A DNA stretch of 64,000 nucleotides, taken from the NCBI RefSeq assembly GCF_964019515.1, contig NZ_OZ026452.1, forward strand, positions 1,736,001 to 1,800,000, given 5' to 3'. This document shows positions 43,729 to 53,575 of this stretch, one piece after another. This stretch comes from Serratia symbiotica (Periphyllus acericola) (GTDB lineage: Bacteria; Pseudomonadota; Gammaproteobacteria; Enterobacterales; Enterobacteriaceae). Each line of letters begins with the position of its first letter. Position 1 is the first letter of the stretch. The position numbers and the translations under genes were made by a program. The notes under the pieces were generated by a model. That model was given only the letters and a program-made list of their open reading frames with translations, was not told where the DNA came from and made no database searches.

Positions 43729-43844
43729 TAACACGTCCAACGAGGGGGGGTGGGCGATGAAAAGGGCAGGAAATCGCAAAAGAGTCCGCTTATAATAGCC
43801 ACCACTCAATTTCTAGTTAGATTATTAGATTAAAGGAAACCGAC

Positions 43845-44375
43845 ATGAGCTTGAATTTGGTTCCAGCTGGCAAAGACCTGCCGGAAGACATCTACGTTAT
43901 TATCGAAATCCCGGCCAATGCTGATCCGATCAAATATGAAATCGACAAGGACATCGGTGCGCTGTTCGCTGACCGTTTCATGTCCACGGCGATGTTCTAC
44001 CCATGCAACTACGGTTATATCAATCACACCCTTTCTTTGGATGGTGATCCAGTTGACGTGCTGGTGCCAACCCCATATCCGCTGCAACCGGGTTCAGTGA
44101 TCCGCTGCCGTCCAGTTGGCGTATTGAAGATGACCGATGAAGCCGGTGAAGATGCAAAACTGGTTGCCGTTCCGCACAACAAGCTGACCAAAGAGTATGA
44201 TCACATCAAAGATGTGAACGACCTGCCGGAACTGTTGCGCGCCCAAATCGCTCACTTCTTTGAGCACTACAAGGATTTAGAAATAGGCAAATGGGTGAAA
44301 GTGGAAGGTTGGGCGGACGCGGCGGCAGCTAAAGCTGAAATCGTTGCCTCTTTCGAACGTACCGCCAAGAAGTAA
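43845..44375 (+). CDS. ppa: inorganic pyrophosphatase
   Basis: The protein has 176 residues, the E. coli length, beginning [18 protein letters not shown]. The metal-binding signature DGDPVDVLV (~residues 66-74) and [19 protein letters not shown] are intact. It hydrolyses pyrophosphate made by biosynthetic reactions and is essential. An IS256-family scar starts only 13 bp after its stop. Confidence 0.97.
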   Translation: MSLNLVPAGKDLPEDIYVIIEIPANADPIKYEIDKDIGALFADRFMSTAMFYPCNYGYINHTLSLDGDPVDVLVPTPYPLQPGSVIRCRPVGVLKMTDEAGEDAKLVAVPHNKLTKEYDHIKDVNDLPELLRAQIAHFFEHYKDLEIGKWVKVEGWADAAAAKAEIVASFERTAKK

Positions 44376-44388
44376 TACCTACTAAAAA

Positions 44389-44516
44389 GAGCCTGTACGT
44401 AATTCTGTGTAACTGCCCGCCTATTAAAGGTGATCGCTTAGGCGATCACCGAACTCGATAATAAAACGACTCATTGCCAATCGCCAGTTCTGGATCGGCA
44501 TATTCCATTTTTTCGA
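44389..44516 (-). mobile_element. IS256-family (IS285-like) 3' end remnant
   Basis: On the minus strand the frame reads KKWNMPIQNWRLAMSRFIIE then FGDRLSDHL and a stop, the C-terminal end of an IS256-family transposase. It is followed by the terminal repeat whose outer end here is gagcctgtacgtaattctg (44389 on). The 5' part is missing, cut by IS copy 8. The palindrome ggtgatcgc-ttag-gcgatcacc (44429-44450) lies at the transposase end. Confidence 0.75.
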
Positions 44517-45549
44517 GGCGTTGTTGAATAAATCGAACATTTGGCCGGCACGCGGATCCGATCACTCTCCTTCTGTCAACATAGCGATATTCCGTGGCCC
44601 AGCAAAAGTTCAACATCACCAACTGGAAGGCTTACAACAACGCCCTTATCACTCTTTCTCGGTGGATGAAACGGCACTTCACGCTTGGTACTGCGAGGCA
44701 AAACCTTCTCTGCGTGGTCGCCGACCACATTATTCCGATATGGCAATCACCAGCGTATTGATGCTGAAACGGATTTTCGGCCTGACACTTCGCGCTTCGT
44801 CGACTCCATTGTCACACTGATTAAAGTGCCGTTGAACTGCCCGGACGACACCTGCATCAGTAAGCGGGAAAAGTCCGGCCATGTCCCGTTTAAAACCCCA
44901 ACGCTGGGTGAAATTGCGCACCTCGTTATCGACTCTAGCGGGCTCAACGTGTTGGGTGAAGGGGAGTGGAAGGTAAAAAAATACGGTCAGGAAAAACGGC
45001 GGATCTGGCGAAAACTGCATTTGGCCGTAGATACAGCAACACATGAGGTCATCTGTGCTGACTTTTCCTTGAGCAATGTCACCGATACCGAAGCCTTCCC
45101 AGGTCTCATCCGTCAGAGGTACCGTAACATCAAAGTCGCCTCGGCGGATCGGGCTTAGGATATGCGAGTGTGTGATGATGAGTTAAGGCGCAAGAAGCTC
45201 AGGGCGTTAATACCGCCTAGAAGCTGAGCCCGTTATTGGCTGATAATACTATGCAGAGCGAAATCAAGCGGTGGCGAACCAGCGCCTTACCGGAGACAAC
45301 ACACGGTGGAAAATTATCATAGGCTATCACCGACGTTCGATAGCGGCAACAGCGAGGTACAGAGTAAAACAGCTATTTGGTGGTCACCTGTCGCTGCGAG
45401 ATTATGATGGGCAAGTTGCAGAGGCGCTGGCCATGATCTGTGCATTAAACAAGATGCCGCTCGCCGGTATGCCACAAAGTGTACGCCTTGCCTGAAAGCT
45501 GCCCATTCACGGGACTCTTGATTCCAAATCCTATTTATTCAACAAAGCC
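44517..45549 (+). mobile_element. IS903-like copy 8, near full length, inactive, at a breakpoint
   Basis: This 1033-bp copy has two small deletions (near 44652 and 44795), the family amber at 45156-45158 and a further TGA near 45227. The catalytic Glu is Ala. Flanks ttttttcga and ataattttg do not match. On its left is the IS256-family scar, on its right a conjugative-element fragment, so it marks a recombination joint. Confidence 0.93.
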
Positions 45550-46358
45550 ATAATTTTGGGGGTGATGAGATCATTTTCTAGCCCCAGATGCACGCTCGCG
45601 TGAGGGGACGGCGCAGATAAAACCTTAGTAACAGGCATGCCACAACCATTTCGCGCTTCGCTGATAATGCTGCTCAGCATCCCTGCCTCAGCACGACGTC
45701 CGGACAGAAACAGCAGACTGTCGGACAGGGCGTGCAAGCGCTGCAACCATATCAGCCCCGACTCCGGTAGCAGCCTGACTGCCATATAAATCCCACTCTG
45801 CGTCCCGGCTCCCGATGCCTTTTGCCGCACCCGCCATATTCCTCTGTGCAACGCTCAGACCCGGATACCACCGCCCTCCACCTGCGCCAGCCACTCCAGA
45901 TTGTGAAGCAACCCGGCCCAGTAAACTGCACAGGCCCAGCTGGGTGTCTGTTCAGCCTGCTCTTCGGGTGTCGCGCCCGGCGGCAGCATCATGCCACGCA
46001 CCCACCTCACCGCACTCGCCGTCAAGTGCAGGCTCAGGTCGGTAAATCCGCCGGCTCCAGAGTACGGGCCATTCCATGCCGACGGGCAACCCTGTAAACG
46101 CGCCGCCATCTCTTCCAGCGGACGCAGCCACCAGGCTTCGGTCACCTGCGGTGACAGCGGGCTGCTCTCCAACAGCACCCGGATGAGACGTCGCCGCTCT
46201 TCCGTCTGCAACAGCGATTCGCCCGCCCGTGCCGGGCGAAATCCCTCATCAGACACCGCGTGGGCGTGTACAGGCTGTGCCTGAGCGCCTGTCTTTCTGT
46301 TCAGTCCACCTCTTCCTGTTAACCAGTTCAGCCCACGCACGCTCACCTCCGTTGGCAT
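45550..46358 (-). pseudogene. integrative-element relaxase (TraI_2/MobH type), N-terminal fragment
   Basis: From MPTEVSVRGLNWLTGRGGLN the frame matches the N-terminal TraI_2 domain of integrating-conjugative-element relaxases: LRPLEEMAARLQGCPSAWNG, MLPPGATPEEQAEQTPSWAC and VYWAGLLHNLEWLA. Homology changes frame near 45855 (WYPGLSV, then LLPESGLIWLQRLHALSDSL) and stops at IS copy 8. The catalytic and C-terminal parts are missing. GC-rich composition also sets it apart from neighbours. Identification is from memory of the family. Confidence 0.65.
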
Positions 46359-46656
46359 TCTGCCCGTATAAAATGACGTTACGCTAAAAGCCTCCATCAG
46401 ATTTGCAACGGAAAACCCGGAACAGTCGGCTCTACAAATTCCGCTTGTATAAATCTCAGACACGGCTTCAGAGTTTCCGGCTGCCAAGATACTGACGCAA
46501 TGCTCTCCTGCCACCCTCATTTTATTTTTTCGCACTATCAGTAAGTGACTCATGCAGCAGTGCATTTTCATGGCCGCCCTCCTCTTCTGGTTCGCCCTTT
46601 CCGGGCTTGTCAGCCACGTCTATACCACTGAGTCCCCCCGTGGCCGGTTTATTCAT
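46359..46656 (-). other. integrative-element-derived segment joined to cysA
   Basis: Immediately after cysA codon ~207 the frame continues into [20 protein letters not shown] and ends TDSAKK at 46522. This is not CysA sequence and is probably the tail of a conjugation gene. The remaining ~160 bp lead to the relaxase start and hold no clear gene. It was probably carried with the relaxase fragment. Confidence 0.45.
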
Positions 46657-47280
46657 TACGATGCGGTCAGCCACTTCCATCGCCTCTTCCTGATCATGGG
46701 TCACAAACACGCTGGTGAACTTCAACTCTTCATGCAACTGACGCAACCAGCGGCGCAATTCTTTGCGCACCTGCGCATCCAGCGCGCCAAAAGGCTCATC
46801 GAGTAGCAGGATCTGTGGCTCGACCGCCAAGGCACGTGCCAGCGCCACTCGCTGTTTCTGGCTACCGGACAACTGCGATGGATAGCGGTTAGTAAAGTGG
46901 CTTAACTGAACCATCTCCAGCAATCGGGTGACTTTCTGTTTGATTGCCGCCGCACTCTGGCGTTTACGACGCGGCAACACGCTGAAACCGAAGGCGATAT
47001 TATCGAATACCGTCATATAGTGGAATAAGGCGTAATGCTGGAATACAAAGCCCACGCGGCGATCTCGCGCATGCATATAGCTAACATCGGTACCGTGGAA
47101 GCTCAACTTACCGCTACTTTGGCTTTCCAGCTCGGCAATAATGCGCCGCAGCGTGGTTTTACCGGAACCCGATGGCCCTAGCAACGCCACCATTTCTCAG
47201 GAAAGAATATCGAGCGAGATATCATTCAATACCTTGGTACGGCCAAAGGATTTATTAATGCCGTTAATCTCAATGCTCAT
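46657..47280 (-). pseudogene. cysA: sulfate/thiosulfate ABC transporter ATPase, nonsense and truncated
   Basis: MSIEINGINKSFGRTKVLND starts at 47280 and meets TGA (for Gly) at 47197-47199. The rest keeps Walker A ([10 protein letters not shown]), Walker B (ILLLDEPFG) and the switch His (FVTHDQEE), but the signature LSGGQ is LSGSQ. Homology ends at VADRIV, where foreign sequence begins; the C-terminal regulatory third is lost. It overlaps the end of cysW. CysA powers sulfate import for cysteine synthesis. Confidence 0.92.
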
Positions 47281-48145
47281 GATTCGCCTTCCGTTCGAAC
47301 CTTGCGTTCTGACGTTCCAAATGCCATTGCAAAGCGCTTTTCAAAAACAGGGTCACTATCGCCATCAAGGTCAGCAGCGCGGCAGCAGTATAAGAGCCCA
47401 CGGCGTTGTAATCCTGTTGCAGCAGTTCAACCTGTAGTGGCAAGCTATAGGTTTCACCACGAATTGAACCGGATACCACCGAGACTGCACCAAACTCACC
47501 GATGGCGCGCGCATTGGTCAGCACCACACCATATAGCATCGACCAGCGAATGTTAGGCAGCGTGACGCGCCAGAACATCTGCCAGCCAGATGCACCCAGC
47601 ATTATGGCGGCCTCGTCTTCCTGGCTATCCTGGCTGAGCATCATCGGCACCAGTTCGCGTACCACAAATGGGCAGATGACGAAAATAGTCACCAGCACCA
47701 TACCCGGCCAAGAGAACATAATCTGGATGCTATGCGTATTCAGCCACCGGCCTAGCAGGCCGTTGCTGCCGTAAAACAGCAGGTAAATCAGCCCCGCCAC
47801 CACTGGCGATACGGCTAACGGGATATCGATCAGGGTCAGCAACAACTGGCGTCCTGGAAAGGTAAAACGTGTCACAAACCACGCCAGCAGTGTGCCAAAA
47901 ATCAGTTTGCACGGCACAGTTGACAGCGCGATCACTACCGTGAGCCAAATGGCGTGCAACATGTCTGGATAGATCAGGTTGCTCCATAGCACACCGATAC
48001 CCTTAGAGAAAGCCTCGGCAAAAATCGATACGATGGGCACTACCAGCAGTAACACCGAGAACAGCATACCGATGGCGATCAGTGACCATTTGGCCCAGTT
48101 GATACTGTGACGCTCGGCAGCGTTGAAAGCGGAAATATCAGCCAC
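47270..48145 (-). CDS. cysW: sulfate/thiosulfate permease CysW
   Basis: With the GTG start at 48145 the protein is 291 residues, exactly E. coli length, and GGGGGA lies upstream; the ATG at 48169 adds eight residues. Six membrane segments and the coupling motif EDEAAIMLGASGWQMFWRV (EAA loop) are visible. The start overlaps the cysT stop and its end overlaps the cysA start. The frame is intact although cysP, cysT and cysA are all broken, so it has no obvious working partners. Confidence 0.9.
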   Translation of the reverse strand: MADISAFNAAERHSINWAKWSLIAIGMLFSVLLLVVPIVSIFAEAFSKGIGVLWSNLIYPDMLHAIWLTVVIALSTVPCKLIFGTLLAWFVTRFTFPGRQLLLTLIDIPLAVSPVVAGLIYLLFYGSNGLLGRWLNTHSIQIMFSWPGMVLVTIFVICPFVVRELVPMMLSQDSQEDEAAIMLGASGWQMFWRVTLPNIRWSMLYGVVLTNARAIGEFGAVSVVSGSIRGETYSLPLQVELLQQDYNAVGSYTAAALLTLMAIVTLFLKSALQWHLERQNARFERKANHEH

Positions 48146-48961
48146 CAGTTCCCCCGATGCGTTGACCAAAACGGCTTTGCAAAACGTTAATGCTAAACAG
48201 CAAAAACAGCGACACTGCCAAGATCACCGAAGCGATAGCACTTGCTGCCGGGTAGTCGAACTCTTGCAGGCGCACAAAAATCATCAGCGAGGCTACTTCC
48301 GTCTTCCAAGCGATGTTGCCAGCAATAAAAATCACTGCACCAAACTCCCCCAGGCTGCGGGTAAAGGAGATAGCTGTGCCAGCCAGCAATGCCGGTGCCA
48401 TTTCCGGCAACACCACGCGGTGGAAGCTCTGCCAACGGGTGGCCCCCAAAGTTTCAGCCGCTTCCTCATATTCCGCCCCGAGCTCTTCCAGAACCGGCTG
48501 AACGGTGCGCACCACAAACGGCAGGCTGGTGAATACCATCGCCACCGCAATACCCAACCAGGTAAAGCTGACCTTGATATCGAAATGCGCCAGCCATTGA
48601 CCATACCAGCCGGAGGTGGAGAATAGCCCGGCTAGCGTCAAACCGGCCACCGCCGTTGGTAACGCAAACGGCAGATCGATCAAACCATCCAGCAGTGAAC
48701 GGCCAGGAAAGCGATAGCGAGTCAATATCCAGGCCATCAGCATGCCGAACAGCGCGTTGAACAGGCTGGCAGCAGTGTCACCTGATACGCTGCCACCACC
48801 TGAGGATTGGAAATCACCGCCCAATACTGCGCTAGGTTCATTTGCGCCAACTGCATCACCCGCGCGCTGAGCGGCAGCAACAGGATCAGGCAGGTGTAAA
48901 ATAGGCTACTTCCGAGGCTGAGACCACATCCAGGCAGAACCCGCTTCTCGTACCAGGACAA
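48138..48961 (-). pseudogene. cysT: sulfate/thiosulfate permease CysT (CysU), frameshifted
   Basis: The first part from TTG 48961 (LSWYEKRVLPGCGLSLGSSL) runs to AAYQVTLL. Near 48776 the frame shifts and the protein resumes as ASLFNALFGMLMAWILTRYR, continuing to QSRFGQRIGGTGG at 48138. Everything else matches CysU closely, including the EAA loop (EYEEAAETLGATRWQSF). A single small indel is the only lesion. Confidence 0.9.
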
Positions 48962-48964
48962 AAT

Positions 48965-49973
48965 TTACTTATGTCCTGCCGCTAATAGCTGATCCAGCTC
49001 GCCGCCGGTGGAAAAATGGGTTTTCATTACTTGAGGCCAGCCACCAAATTGATCTTCCATCCGAAACAGCCGTGTGTCCGGGAACTGCCCCTTCACCGCT
49101 GACATCGCTGTTGGGTTATAGACTCGATAATAGAAGCGAGTGATCACCTGCTGCGCCGCTGGGCTATAGATGTATGCAGATAATCCTTGGCGACCTGTGT
49201 ATTGCCATTTCTCTCAACATTTTTATCCAGCCAAGCCACCGGGAACTCTGCCAGAATATCTACGTGTGGTAGCATCACGTCATATTTGTCTGCACCGTAC
49301 TGCTGGAGAATGTTATTCACTTCCGACTCAAAGCTGATCAGCACATCACCCAGACCACGCTCAACAAAAGTGGTAGTGGCGCCACGACCACCAGTGTCGA
49401 ACACCACCACATTTTTCAGCAGACGGGTCATAAAGGTACGGGTCTCGGCCTGATCGTTACCATCAGCCTGACTGGCAGCACCCCAGGCGGCCAGATAGGT
49501 GTAACGGCCATTACCAGAAGTTTTTGGCTTTGGGAACACCAGTTTCACATCGTCACGCACCAGATCTTGCCAAGTGTGGATGCCTTTCGGGTTGCCCTTG
49601 CGCACCAAGAACGCCATGGTAGAATAGAAAGGCGAACTGTTGTTGGGTGAGCGGGACTGCCAACCAGCTGGGATCAGTTGACCACGGTCATGCAGGATCT
49701 GCACATCCGTCACCTGATTATAGGTCACCACGTCCGCGCGCAACCCTTGCAGGCTCGCCAGCGCCTGCCTGGAGGAACCAGCGTGGGACTGCTTAATGGT
49801 CAGTTTATCATGCGGATGCTGCTGGTTCCATTGCTGTTCAGCACGGTGAACAACTCACGGGAAATGTCATAAGAGCTGTTCAGCAATTCTGCTGCCGACG
49901 CAGCACCGCTGGCTAACAGCGCGGCAGCCAGCCATCCTTTCAGCACGATATTTTTTACCGCAGTTTATTTCAT
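48965..49973 (-). pseudogene. cysP: periplasmic thiosulfate/sulfate-binding protein CysP, multiply broken
   Basis: ATG 49973 is followed by a stop at codon 3 (ATGAAATAA), then a normal signal peptide (LKGWLAAALLASGAASAAEL). A frameshift lies near 49830. The middle ([20 protein letters not shown] to [14 protein letters not shown]) is open. A second frameshift near 49165 precedes [11 protein letters not shown] and the C-terminus at 48965. It is the first gene of cysPTWA. The 327 bp upstream (49974-50300) show no gene; a CysB-regulated promoter would be expected there. Confidence 0.92.
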
Positions 49974-50300
49974 TATGCACCCCAGCTCGCTGAGTCAATT
50001 TATCCGGCTTTCATCTTAATGGAGTCATTGTATTTATAACTCACTGCAGAGCTGTAACGCTTTTATATACCGTTTAGTGATTTTTAAGCATAAAATGCTA
50101 TAAGGCAGGCGAGAAGCAGGTTTTCTGGGGGTGAGTTTATCACTGTCTATGGCGGGGATGATGTCGAACCAACCCGCCCTCCCCTTCCTAAAGCTAAGGT
50201 AGTAAGCGGTGACCTGCCATCTACGCTTAACATTGATAAAGCCGGTTTTTTATAGGCGGTGTTATACCTATCATTATTGGGTTCCTTCTGGCTAAGGAGT

Positions 50301-50815
50301 TTAGCTAGATTTCATTCGGACCTGTGGGTTAGCATGCCAGATAATCTTGCTGATAGCCCAGTTTTTCAGCGTGTCGTCCGGCGGGATGATCTCCTGCTAA
50401 CCAGCCCATTTGCCGCTGAAAATATAGGTGACATACTTGCTTTGCTCCGCTATATACGCCACCTTGCCAGCGTCTTCGTCGGTAGCAAGTTTACAGGCAC
50501 CGAACGCCTTGCTGTACATATTGCTAAACGGCGTGCCAGGCTTGCTGCCCCATAAGGTCACAAATTTTGATCCATGATCTCCACCTGCTGCACCCGGCCC
50601 TTGGGTTGACCAATAATAACCAGCTTAACTTTATCGCCGGACAGCGCCTGATAATAGGCAACGACCTGGCCATTGCGGGTCGCCATGCCACCACGTAGGC
50701 GATAGTTGCTGCCGAACCCGGTGAGCGGCCATAGGCTGGGCCAAGAAAAATTGGATAGGGCCGAACAGCCAGTAAGTAGCAGCGGCAACCCTAACAATAG
50801 TGGGCGAATATTCAT
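50301..50815 (-). pseudogene. yfeY: YfeY-like RpoE-regulated lipoprotein, deleted and frameshifted
   Basis: MNIRPLLLGLPLLLTGCSAL (start 50815) has a lipobox LLTGC. The sequence then lacks about 33 residues before YRLRGGMATRNGQVV. A frameshift near 50550 separates the C-terminal part (GTPFSNMYSKAFGACK and DDTLKNWAISKIIW), which also contains a TAG after GKWAG. This matches the E. coli YfeY pattern and its position next to ypeA. Confidence 0.8.
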
Positions 50816-50888
50816 TTTATTACTCTTTAACATCAATGGGATAGGTTATGAGGAGCGCCATGCCGCAATTCGCTGCCTGGGGCGCAAC

Positions 50889-51302
50889 TCAGTATTCTTG
50901 ATCTTCGATCAGTCGCTTACCCAGGCTGACAATGCCCTGAAGCTTATAACCGAGCTTTTCGTACATATCGACCACGCTGTCATTGTCTTCACTTACCATC
51001 AGTTGGATCTTTGGGCAACCACGGGCGATCAGCTTCTTTTCCAGACGGCTAATCAATGCGTTGGCAATACCACGCCCACGGTAATCAGGATGTACGCACA
51101 GATAATAGGCCGAACCACGGTGGCCATCGTACCCCCCCACTACCTCGCCGCCCACTTCCGCAACCAAGAACAGATCAGCATCGTGATTCAGTTTACGCTC
51201 AATATCCATCTCCGGATCGTTCCATGGACGCAGCAGATCACACCACTCCCACAGGGTAATGACCTCTTCAAAATCGTCTTGTCGAAATACGCGAATTTCC
51301 AT
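50889..51302 (-). CDS. ypeA: YpeA GNAT acetyltransferase
   Basis: The 137-residue protein aligns with YpeA (141 in E. coli) from [20 protein letters not shown] to [11 protein letters not shown]. The acetyl-CoA loop is [18 protein letters not shown] four-residue gap falls before [13 protein letters not shown], within a core strand of the GNAT fold, which could weaken the enzyme. Substrate unknown. In E. coli amiA lies between ypeA and hemF; it is absent here. Confidence 0.82.
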   Translation of the reverse strand: MEIRVFRQDDFEEVITLWEWCDLLRPWNDPEMDIERKLNHDADLFLVAEVGGEVVGGYDGHRGSAYYLCVHPDYRGRGIANALISRLEKKLIARGCPKIQLMVSEDNDSVVDMYEKLGYKLQGIVSLGKRLIEDQEY

Positions 51303-51474
51303 CGATGTTGGCCGCTGTTAATTAAGGTGTTTATCTAATTATCGTAGGATTATTGGCATACGCAATACCAAACTGCAATTTACCCCGCTATTTGGCTGTC
51401 CTGAAGCGCTTGAATCATTACTCCAGCACAAGGGTGCTGCCGACAGCGGCGAATAAGAACCTTTCCCAGTAGAC

Positions 51475-51606
51475 GTGTATTGTGGCAGCCCGTTTGCACC
51501 ACAGGGACAGCGTGCACTCACCGCAGCGTACACGGAGTACGTGAGGAGGGTGAGCAAGGCCCAGGGCCAAAATGGTAAATAAAATAGTCTAATGATAAAT
51601 GTTCTA
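51475..51606. repeat. dispersed intergenic repeat, copy B
   Basis: The segment from cccagtagacgtgtattg to tctaatgataaatgttctag aligns with 58691-58825 over its length. Shared blocks include gcgtacacggagtacg/gcgtacatagaatacg and aaaatggtaaataaaatag/aaaatggcaaataaaatag. It fills much of the 350-bp ypeA-hemF gap; no trace of amiA is visible there. Confidence 0.6.
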
Positions 51607-51655
51607 GGGGTATACTCCGTGCCTTGTTTAGTTAAGTGCTATGAAATAATCCCAG

Positions 51656-52576
51656 ATGAGTATACTCGCCCTAGCTGAAGTAAAATATTTCCTGCTGGCA
51701 TTGCAGGATGGCATCTGCACGCAACTAGCCCAAGCCGACGGCGGTGCCGTTTTCACCGAAGATCAATGGACGCGTGAAGAAGGCGGCGGCGGCCGTAGCC
51801 GCGTACTGGCTAACGGCACGGTGTTTGAACAAGCAGGGGTAAACTTTTCCCACGTATCCGGTGCCACGCTGCCCGCATCCGCTACCGCGCACCGCCCTGA
51901 ACTGGCCGGGCGTGGCTTCCAAGCACTGGGCGTATCGCTGGTGGTTCATCCGCTCAGCCCTTACATTCCCACCAGCCACGCAAACGTGCGTTTCTTTATC
52001 GCCGAAAAACCGGGTGAAGATGCGGTGTGGTGGTTCGGTGGTGGCTTTGACTTGACACCATTCTACGGCTTTAAAGAGGACGCAGTACACTGGCACCATA
52101 CCGCCCAGCGGCTGTGTGCCCCTTTCGGCAATGAGGTCTATGCCAAATACAAGAAATGGTGTGATGATTACTTTTTTATCAAGCACCGTAACGAAGCACG
52201 TGGCATCGGCGGCCTATTCTATGACGACCTGAACACGCCAGATTTTAACCACTGCTTCGCCTTTACCCGCGCGGTAGGTGAAGGCTTCCTTGAAGCCTAT
52301 CTGCCAATCGTCGAAAAGCGCAAAACGCTGGGCTGGGGTGAGCGTGAACGCCAATTCCAACTTTATCGCCGTAGTCGCTACGTGGAGTTCAACTTGGTGT
52401 CGGATCGCGGCACACTGTTCGGGTTACAAACCGGCGGCCGTACCGAGTCGATTCTGATGTCGATGCCGCCGCTGGTACGCTGGAAATACCACTACCAACA
52501 GCCAGACGATAGTCATGAAGCGGCGCTATACCGCGATTTCCTGCCGGTGCGCAACTGGCTAATGGAGCCTGAATGA
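51656..52576 (+). CDS. hemF: coproporphyrinogen III oxidase, oxygen-dependent
   Basis: A 306-residue HemF (299 in E. coli). Conserved blocks include [44 protein letters not shown] [13 protein letters not shown] and [16 protein letters not shown]. It decarboxylates coproporphyrinogen III in aerobic haem synthesis in the cytoplasm. The exact start is uncertain because the first ~8 residues are variable. It overlaps yaiI by 4 bp. Confidence 0.95.
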   Translation: MSILALAEVKYFLLALQDGICTQLAQADGGAVFTEDQWTREEGGGGRSRVLANGTVFEQAGVNFSHVSGATLPASATAHRPELAGRGFQALGVSLVVHPLSPYIPTSHANVRFFIAEKPGEDAVWWFGGGFDLTPFYGFKEDAVHWHHTAQRLCAPFGNEVYAKYKKWCDDYFFIKHRNEARGIGGLFYDDLNTPDFNHCFAFTRAVGEGFLEAYLPIVEKRKTLGWGERERQFQLYRRSRYVEFNLVSDRGTLFGLQTGGRTESILMSMPPLVRWKYHYQQPDDSHEAALYRDFLPVRNWLMEPE

Positions 52577-52980
52577 TGCAGATTTGGGTCGATGCGGACG
52601 CCTGCCCGAAGGTGATCAAGGATGTACTTTTCCGCGCAGCCGATCGCACTGCCATGCCGATAACGCTGGTGGCCAACCAGCCATTGCAGACACCACCGTC
52701 GAAATTTATTCGCACCCTGCAAGTGGCGGCTGGTTTTGACGTAGCGGATAACGAGATCGTACACCGCTGCGAGAAAGGCGATCTGGTGATCACAGCTGAC
52801 ATTCCGTTGGCGGCACAGGTGATAGAAAAAGGCGCATTTGCGTTGAACCCGCATGGCGAACGCTACACGCCCGATACTATCCGCGAGCGCCTCAACATGC
52901 GCGACTTTATCGACACCCTGCGCTCCAGCGGCATCCAAACCGGTGGCCCTAACGCGCTCAACCAGCGGAACCGTCAGTAG
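52573..52980 (+). CDS. yaiI: YaiI/YqxD (DUF188) family protein, C-terminus clipped by amber
   Basis: The 135-residue product begins [20 protein letters not shown], the PIN-like signature of the DUF188 family. [19 protein letters not shown] and [16 protein letters not shown] follow. TAG at 52978-52980 replaces a codon where the E. coli homologue continues for ~17 residues; the frame beyond (FANELDKWRQQVKRS) is still open to a second stop. The conserved core is complete, so function may survive. Overlaps hemF. Confidence 0.82.
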   Translation: MMQIWVDADACPKVIKDVLFRAADRTAMPITLVANQPLQTPPSKFIRTLQVAAGFDVADNEIVHRCEKGDLVITADIPLAAQVIEKGAFALNPHGERYTPDTIRERLNMRDFIDTLRSSGIQTGGPNALNQRNRQ

Positions 52981-53065
52981 TTCGCCAACGAACTGGACAA
53001 ATGGCGGCAACAGGTGAAACGCTCGTAGTTGTGCACGCCCTGCTACACAAACTGCAACGTTACGC

Positions 53066-53178
53066 GGCGTTGTTGAATAAATCGAACTTTTGGCCGGCAC
53101 GAGGATCAGATCACTCTCCTTCTGTCAAAATAGCGACATTCCGTGGCCAAGCAAAATTTCGATTTATTCAACAACGCC
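53066..53178. mobile_element. 113-bp IS903-like miniature with two left ends
   Basis: The left 95 bp equal the left end of the IS through the start of the transposase (ggcgttgttgaataaatcg to cgtggccaagcaaaa). The right terminus (tcgatttattcaacaacgcc) is an inverted copy of the left end (ggcgttgttgaataaatcga), not of the usual right end. No 9-bp duplication flanks it (acgttacgc and gctttatga). It lies between yaiI and yffB. Confidence 0.8.
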
Positions 53179-53234
53179 GCTTTATGATCGCCTGTATGCT
53201 AAATACCGAATCAGACAGAACACAGTGAACCATC

Positions 53235-53575
53235 ATGACAAACCATGCAGAGCTTAAGTGCACCATGTACGGCCTTTCTCCTAAAAGCTGCAACACCATT
53301 AAAAAAGCCTGCCGCTGGCTGGAGGCACAGCAGCTACGCGATTTTATCGAGCAGCTAGGTTGGCAGCCACTGCTGAATACTCGCGGCACCACCTGGCGCA
53401 AGCTGGATGAAACGCAGCGTAACACCTGTGATAACGCCGATGCCGCCATCGCGGTGATGCTGGCGCGCAACCGGCGATTATCAAACGGCCGCTGCTGGAC
53501 GACGGCCAGTGGCACACCCTGCTCGGTTTCAGCCCCAATAACTATCAGCAATTTATCTCCGAGGTCACCGCATGA
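53235..53575 (+). pseudogene. yffB: YffB (ArsC/Spx-like) protein, deleted and frameshifted
   Basis: The sequence [20 protein letters not shown] lacks about 14 residues present in E. coli YffB, then continues [20 protein letters not shown] and LDETQRN. A frameshift near 53462 throws out the end, which persists in another frame ([27 protein letters not shown]). The original stop overlaps the dapE start. Family members resemble arsenate reductase but the function is unclear. Confidence 0.85.

Noticed and set aside
44429-44450. Perfect palindrome as ppa terminator
   Set aside because: It lies in the transposase end of the IS256-family remnant and has no T-run on the ppa strand.
45855-46571. 238-codon frame as one gene
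   Set aside because: Only the part from 46358 matches the relaxase family; the first 71 codons look like untranslated element sequence and overlap the extended cysA frame.
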